9,179 bases of DNA. It comes from Phycisphaera mikurensis NBRC 102666 (lineage in GTDB: Bacteria > Planctomycetota > Phycisphaerae > Phycisphaerales > SM1A02). The position numbers were made by a program, and so were the translations under genes. The stretch is from contig CAMBSR010000082.1 of assembly GCA_945870475.1 (NCBI GenBank), positions 1 through 9,179 on the forward strand, read 5' to 3'. The notes under the pieces are model-generated. The model was not told the origin of the DNA and ran no database searches. It was given only the letters and a program-made list of their open reading frames with translations. Positions 5,768 through 9,179 of this stretch are shown piece by piece. Each line of letters starts with the position of its first letter. Within the stretch, counting starts at the first letter, position 1.

Positions 5768-6865
5768 TCACCAACGTTCCGACGCGTCCTTGGGGGAAAG
5801 CGGCCACGCATCGCTCCGCTGTCCATTGATGGTGGTGCCGTTCTGGATGCCGGTGCGCACGAACTCCAGGAATTCGCAGGGGAACGGGAGCTCCGGCTTC
5901 GAGAGTGCGTCGAGCTTCGACGATTCCTCGGCGGTGAGGTTCACCGCCATCGCGCCCATGTTGTCCTCGAGCTGCGCCATGGTGCGCGCACCGATGATGG
6001 TGCTGGAGACACCGGGGCGGTCCATGGTCCAGCGCAGCGCGATCTGCGCCACGCTGCAGCGCTTCGCGCCGGCAAGCGCGTGCAGTTCGTCGAGCAGCAG
6101 GTAGGTGTGCTCGTTCAGGTACTTGCTGTCGGAGCGCACGCGGGTGCTGCCGTCGTCCTTCGGGCGGTTGGCGCGGCTGAACTTCCCGCTGAGGACGCCG
6201 CCACGGAGCGGGCTCCAGGGCGTGACGCCCATGCCTTCGTGCATGGCCATCGGGATGAGCTCGGCTTCCACGGTGCGCTGCAGCAGGCTGTATTCGATCT
6301 GCAGGGCCACCAGCGGCGTGCCGCCGTGCTGGCGCGCGAAGGACTGCGCCAGCGCACAGACCCACGCCGGATGGTCGCTCAGGCCGATGTGCCGCACCTT
6401 GCCCTGCCTCACCAGCTGCTCCATCCCGCGCATCAGTTCCTCGATGGGGGTGTGGCGATCCCAGAAGTGGCACCACAGGAGGTCGATGTAGTCGGTCTGC
6501 AGGCGCCGCAGCGAGTGGTGCACGGCGTCCATCATGGCCTTCGTGCCGCTTCCGCCGCCGTTGGGGTCCATGGGCCAGAGGTTGCCGCCGAACTTGGTGG
6601 CGATGACCACGCGATCACGCTGGCCGGCGCCGGCCCCGGTCCGGAAGTAGTCCCCGAGGATCTTCTCGCTGTGTCCCTTGGTGTAGATGTTGGCCGTGTC
6701 GATGAAGTTTCCGCCGAGCTCGAGGTAGCGGGCGATCATCGCGTCGCTCGAGGCGACGTCGGTGCCGAAGCCCCATTCATGGCCGAAGGTCATCGCACCA
6801 AGGCAGATCGGATGGACGCGGAGGCCGCTTCGGCCAAGCGTGACGTAGTTGGCGGTGTTCGTCAT
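5768..6865 (-). CDS. Aldo/keto reductase
   Basis: This 365-residue, probably cytosolic, TIM-barrel NADPH-dependent reductase has the catalytic tetrad of the AKR family: Asp56 and Tyr61 in FIDTANIY, Lys91 in IATKFGG, and His133 in LLWCH. The N-terminal LGRSGLRVHPICLGAMTFG is typical. PWSPLRGGVLSGKF (216-229) and IIGART with QLEDN (290-302) form the cofactor site. Length is in the upper normal range for the bacterial aryl-alcohol-dehydrogenase/Tas-like branch. These enzymes reduce aldehydes and ketones; the physiological substrate cannot be told. It is convergent with nuoA (45-base gap) and divergent from the beta-CASP gene. The ATG at 6865 is the first that gives the full family N-terminus. 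Confidence 0.95.
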   Translation of the reverse strand: MTNTANYVTLGRSGLRVHPICLGAMTFGHEWGFGTDVASSDAMIARYLELGGNFIDTANIYTKGHSEKILGDYFRTGAGAGQRDRVVIATKFGGNLWPMDPNGGGSGTKAMMDAVHHSLRRLQTDYIDLLWCHFWDRHTPIEELMRGMEQLVRQGKVRHIGLSDHPAWVCALAQSFARQHGGTPLVALQIEYSLLQRTVEAELIPMAMHEGMGVTPWSPLRGGVLSGKFSRANRPKDDGSTRVRSDSKYLNEHTYLLLDELHALAGAKRCSVAQIALRWTMDRPGVSSTIIGARTMAQLEDNMGAMAVNLTAEESSKLDALSKPELPFPCEFLEFVRTGIQNGTTINGQRSDAWPLSPKDASERW

Positions 6866-6910
6866 GTTGGTCGCGCACGATAGGTGCCGATGTCCCTATG
6901 CTGCGGGTCC
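6866..6910. promoter_or_regulatory. Divergent promoter region, aldo/keto reductase / beta-CASP gene
   Basis: Two outward-facing -10-like boxes sit here: CTATCGT on the minus strand (6883-6877), 11 bases before the reductase ATG, and CTATGCT on the plus strand (6896-6902), 8 bases before the GTG at 6911. No -35 boxes and no good Shine-Dalgarno sequences are seen. If both are real, the two transcripts are leaderless or nearly so and the promoters overlap, which could couple their expression. Confidence 0.4.
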
Positions 6911-8371
6911 GTGCCGAAATCGCCCACCTTGACGTTCTTTGGAGCTGCGGGCGAGGTCACCGGCAGCTGCACCCTGCTCGAGACCGACAGTGCCCGCGTG
7001 CTTGTCGACTTCGGCCTGTTCCAGGGCGCTCCCTCGCAGGAGCAGCGGAACACCGTTCCGCCGGCCCTCGACTTCCGACGCCTGAGCGCGGTGGTGTGCA
7101 CGCACGCGCACATCGATCACTGTGGCCGCCTGGGAATGCTGCCGCGGCTCGGCTACGAGGGGCTCGTGCACTGCACGGAGCCGACGGCCACCCTGCTGCC
7201 GATGGTGCTGCGCAGCTCGGCGAACCTCCAGAAGGTGCGCATCGACGAGTTCCGCAACGGGACCGGTCCGGATGCCGTGGTGCTCGATCCTGCGCCGGAT
7301 CCCGCCATCGCGGCGGCGGAGCGCTTCGAGGATCCGCCGGTGCTGTATTCGCGCGGCGATGCGGAGCGCGTCGGCCGTTCGGTGGTGGGTGCGCCGTACC
7401 TGGCGTGGCGCGAGATCGCGCCGGGTGTGCGGATGCGTCTCCACGATGCGGGCCACATCATCGGAAGTGCCTCGGTGGAGCTCGAGATCAAGCATGGTGC
7501 CCAGCGCATTCGGGTCTTGTTTTCAGGCGATATTGGGCCAACCGGCGAGTCGTACCTGGCACCGCGCGGACACGCCACGGAAGCAGACGTGGTGATCATG
7601 GAATCCACGACCGGTGCACGTCCGACCAGCACGCCGGCCGCCGACGTCGATGCCGAGATGCGGCGGATCATCGAGGACTGCAGGCACGGTCGTCGCACGG
7701 CGGTCATGCCCACCTTCAGCGTCGGTCGCGGGCAGATCCTGGTGCATCACCTGGCGCGCCTGGCGCGCGAGGGCCTGCTTGACGACGTTCCGGTCTACCT
7801 TGACAGCCCGATGGCGATCCGCGCCAGCGAACTCTGCGTGCAGCACCCCACGCTCCTCTCGGCACAGGCGCGCGAGATGATCGCGCGCGGTCATTCGCCC
7901 TTCGACTTCGATTCGCTGCACTGCCTGTGGTCGCGCAAGCACTCGCTCAAGGTCGCCGGCCGCGAGGGCGCGGGCATCGTGCTTGCCGGCAGCGGCTTCT
8001 GCGATGCCGGCCCCGTGCTCCACCACCTGGAGAACTCGCTCGGCCACGACCGCGGCTACGTGGTGTTCACCGGCTATGTCCTGCCCGGCTCGATGGCGGA
8101 GTCGCTTGCCGAGGGCAAGGCGCGCCGCGTGCGCATCAACGGCACGGAACTCGACGTGCGCGCGCGGATCACGCGTCTCCATGGCCTGAGCGGCCATGCC
8201 GACAGCCCGCAGATGATCGAATGGCTGTCGGGCAGCGGGCATTCGCCTTCGGTGGTGGTGCTGAACCACGGCGACAACGTGGCACGCGAAGGACTGGCGG
8301 GGCGGGTCCGAACCGTGGTCAGCTCGACCGTTGCGATGCCCCAGTGCAACGACCAGCTCGAGCTTTCCTGA
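6911..8371 (+). CDS. MBL-fold RNA metallo-hydrolase with beta-CASP domain (RNase J / CPSF73-like)
   Basis: This 486-residue cytosolic protein has an N-terminal FFGAAGEVTGS, the zinc motif HAHIDH (65-70), HDAGH (178-182), and FSGDIG with Asp207. The beta-CASP insertion follows: MESTTG with Glu231, PTFSVGRGQ (267-275), DSPMAIRAS (298-306), and LSGHAD (426-431), which returns to the active site, with NHGD at 452-455 in the C-terminal RNA-specificity part. Together these are the two-zinc site and motifs A-C of RNA-processing MBL proteins, which cut or trim RNA; the bacterial stand-alone type resembles Thermus TTHA0252. GTG at 6911 is chosen because it gives the usual short family N-terminus and lies 8 bases after CTATGCT. 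GTG 6884 and ATG 6890 would add 9 or 7 unfamiliar residues (SLCCGS-like). It is followed by 212 non-coding bases before parB. Confidence 0.92.
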   Translation: MPKSPTLTFFGAAGEVTGSCTLLETDSARVLVDFGLFQGAPSQEQRNTVPPALDFRRLSAVVCTHAHIDHCGRLGMLPRLGYEGLVHCTEPTATLLPMVLRSSANLQKVRIDEFRNGTGPDAVVLDPAPDPAIAAAERFEDPPVLYSRGDAERVGRSVVGAPYLAWREIAPGVRMRLHDAGHIIGSASVELEIKHGAQRIRVLFSGDIGPTGESYLAPRGHATEADVVIMESTTGARPTSTPAADVDAEMRRIIEDCRHGRRTAVMPTFSVGRGQILVHHLARLAREGLLDDVPVYLDSPMAIRASELCVQHPTLLSAQAREMIARGHSPFDFDSLHCLWSRKHSLKVAGREGAGIVLAGSGFCDAGPVLHHLENSLGHDRGYVVFTGYVLPGSMAESLAEGKARRVRINGTELDVRARITRLHGLSGHADSPQMIEWLSGSGHSPSVVVLNHGDNVAREGLAGRVRTVVSSTVAMPQCNDQLELS

Positions 8372-8372
8372 A

Positions 8373-8389
8373 CGTTCGCAGCAAGAACG
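8373..8389 (+). terminator. Weak hairpin just after the beta-CASP gene
   Basis: CGTTC (8373-8377) and GAACG (8385-8389) pair around GCAGCAA, starting 2 bases after the stop codon. The stem is only 5 bp and there is no T-run, so it is at best a weak terminator. Confidence 0.25.
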
Positions 8390-8439
8390 CAGCAGATCGC
8401 GGATGGAACCAACACGATCAAGCACGTGATGGGGTCGTT

Positions 8440-8445
8440 TATAGT
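8440..8445 (+). promoter_or_regulatory. Candidate -10 element for parB
   Basis: TATAGT is a 5-of-6 match to TATAAT, in a locally AT-rich spot (GTTTATAGTT) within GC-rich DNA. No good -35 is seen 16-18 bases upstream. Transcription from here would give parB a leader of about 130 bases containing a hairpin, parS and a Shine-Dalgarno. Confidence 0.5.
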
Positions 8446-8483
8446 TCTCGGACTGTGAATGACCGGTGTGGTGCTGTTCCGGT

Positions 8484-8499
8484 GGTGTGTTGCCACACC
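8484..8499 (+). other. Hairpin in the parB leader
   Basis: GGTGTG (8484-8489) and CACACC (8494-8499) are perfect reverse complements around TTGC. The 6-bp stem with a tetraloop lies between the TATAGT box and parS. It could be an RNA structure or an operator; its role is unknown. Confidence 0.4.
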
Positions 8500-8547
8500 T
8501 GAACACATTACGATTCCGCTCGTGGATCCTCAGCGCGTGGCGTGTGG

Positions 8548-8563
8548 TGTTCCACGTGGAACA
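8548..8563. promoter_or_regulatory. parS: parS site (ParB-binding centromere)
   Basis: TGTTCCACGTGGAACA is a perfect 16-bp palindrome and fits the widely conserved bacterial parS consensus TGTTNCACGTGNAACA. It is the loading site for the ParB CTP-clamp and so a chromosome-segregation centromere, usually near the replication origin. It lies 20 bases before the parB ATG and only 7 bases before the Shine-Dalgarno, so bound ParB could also repress its own gene. Confidence 0.93.
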
Positions 8564-8570
8564 TTGCTCA

Positions 8571-8576
8571 GAGGAG
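8571..8576 (+). promoter_or_regulatory. Shine-Dalgarno site of parB
   Basis: GAGGAG lies 7 bases before the ATG at 8584. It is a strong site, in contrast to most genes in the window, and it fixes the parB start. Confidence 0.8.
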
Positions 8577-8583
8577 CATCATC

Positions 8584-9179
8584 ATGGCGAAGGCATCAGA
8601 CGATCGAACCAAGGCAACGCAGTCAAAGTTGGGTCGCGGGCTGGGAAGCCTGATTCCCGTGCCGATTCAGCGTCCAGCAGCTCCAATGCCGATGGTGGCC
8701 AGTTCGTCTCCTGAAGCGCCGGTTGAATCGTCTGCCGTCCCCGGGAGCGCGCCGGTTGCTCCGGCGGCGCCAGTCGCTCGCACTCGCGAGATCGCGGCGG
8801 TGGAACCGAAGCCATCGGTGGCCAGCCGCACAGCCGAGGAGTCAAAGGCCCAGGTGGTGGTGTTCATCCCGGTTCGGGCGGTTCAGCCCGGCAAGTACCA
8901 GCCCCGTGGAAGCATGGACCCGGCCGCCCTGGAAACCCTCGCGCGGAGCATCGAGCAGTCCGGGTTGATGCAGCCGGTGGTGGTGCGGGCGCTGGCCGGC
9001 GAGGCGGGACGCTATGAACTGATTGCGGGCGAGCGCCGCTGGCGCGCCATGGACCGGCTGGGGAAGCTGGAGATCCCCGCCATCATCCAGGCGGTGGACG
9101 ACCGGCAGGCAGCGGAGCTGTCGCTCATCGAGAACCTGCAGCGCGAGGACCTGAATCCGATGGATCGGGCGTCAGCCCT
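8584..9179 (+). CDS. parB: Chromosome partitioning protein ParB (Spo0J/Noc family), N-terminal part
   Basis: The frame is open to the right edge: 198 codons are visible and the C-terminus (rest of the helix-turn-helix domain and dimerisation domain) is missing. The N-terminus has KLGRGLGSLIP (15-25), the conserved peptide before the core that contacts ParA. A Pro/Ala/Ser-rich linker (about 26-90) follows, longer than in many ParB proteins. The CTP-binding/CTPase domain starts near VVVFIPV; it has QPGKYQPR (101-108), LARSIEQSGLMQPVVVR (119-135), GERRWRA (149-155, the ParB box) and ENLQREDLNP (183-192). ParB loads on parS as a sliding clamp and spreads; a parS lies just upstream. No parA gene is adjacent on the left, where the neighbour is the beta-CASP gene. 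Confidence 0.96.
   Translation, partial: MAKASDDRTKATQSKLGRGLGSLIPVPIQRPAAPMPMVASSSPEAPVESSAVPGSAPVAPAAPVARTREIAAVEPKPSVASRTAEESKAQVVVFIPVRAVQPGKYQPRGSMDPAALETLARSIEQSGLMQPVVVRALAGEAGRYELIAGERRWRAMDRLGKLEIPAIIQAVDDRQAAELSLIENLQREDLNPMDRASA

Noticed and set aside
6080..6883. Plus-strand open frame of 267 codons opposite the aldo/keto reductase
   Set aside because: The minus-strand reductase carries a full catalytic tetrad; this frame shows only a mirror composition.
8423..8428. CACGTG core upstream of the TATAGT box as a second parS
   Set aside because: The flanks do not match the parS arms.
8459..8714. Small open frames in the parB leader running into parB
   Set aside because: They overlap parS, the parB Shine-Dalgarno and the parB start in other frames, and show no plausible protein.
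1..9179. CRISPR arrays, tRNA or rRNA genes, insertion sequences
   Set aside because: No spaced direct-repeat array, no cloverleaf with CCA end, no transposase and no terminal inverted repeats were found on either strand by eye.

Overview
This is a high-GC window, densely packed with genes, probably from a bacterial chromosome. The gene mix suggests a planctomycete, perhaps of the Phycisphaerae lineage: an exported sialate-type O-acetylesterase, a TlpA-like protein with a Ser/Thr-rich tail, Ebo-family genes and a chromosomal ParB with a parS site. This placement is inferred from gene content and style only; no rRNA is present to confirm it.

Layout. On the left, a secreted sialate O-acetylesterase runs off the edge on the minus strand. 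It is divergent, across only 48 bp, from a compact plus-strand cluster: a peptidase C26 (PuuD-like) class I amidotransferase, a TlpA-like thioredoxin protein, EboE (TIM-barrel metabolite-traffic protein) and EboC (UbiA-type membrane prenyltransferase). Gaps within the cluster are 9, 6 and -4 bases, so it looks like one operon. After a small GC-rich hairpin at the eboC stop comes a solitary NADH-quinone oxidoreductase subunit A gene (nuoA). Its last codons and stop are echoed twice more in the 45-bp gap before a convergent aldo/keto reductase. The reductase is divergent from a beta-CASP metallo-beta-lactamase RNase-type gene. A 212-bp non-coding region follows, with a promoter-like TATAGT, a hairpin and a perfect 16-bp parS palindrome, and then the start of parB, cut by the right edge.

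How the parts may work together. The most interesting unit is the eboE-eboC pair. Ebo clusters described elsewhere usually carry about six genes and serve to move a small molecule or precursor across the inner membrane. Here only E and C are present, coupled to a thioredoxin-like protein and an amidotransferase, and the cluster is closed on both sides by unrelated genes. This could be a minimal Ebo variant or a split cluster. The parS-parB segment is a chromosome segregation module with parS inside the parB leader and no parA next to it. Several genes have a CTAYNNT box a few bases before the start codon, which hints at leaderless or very short 5' leaders.
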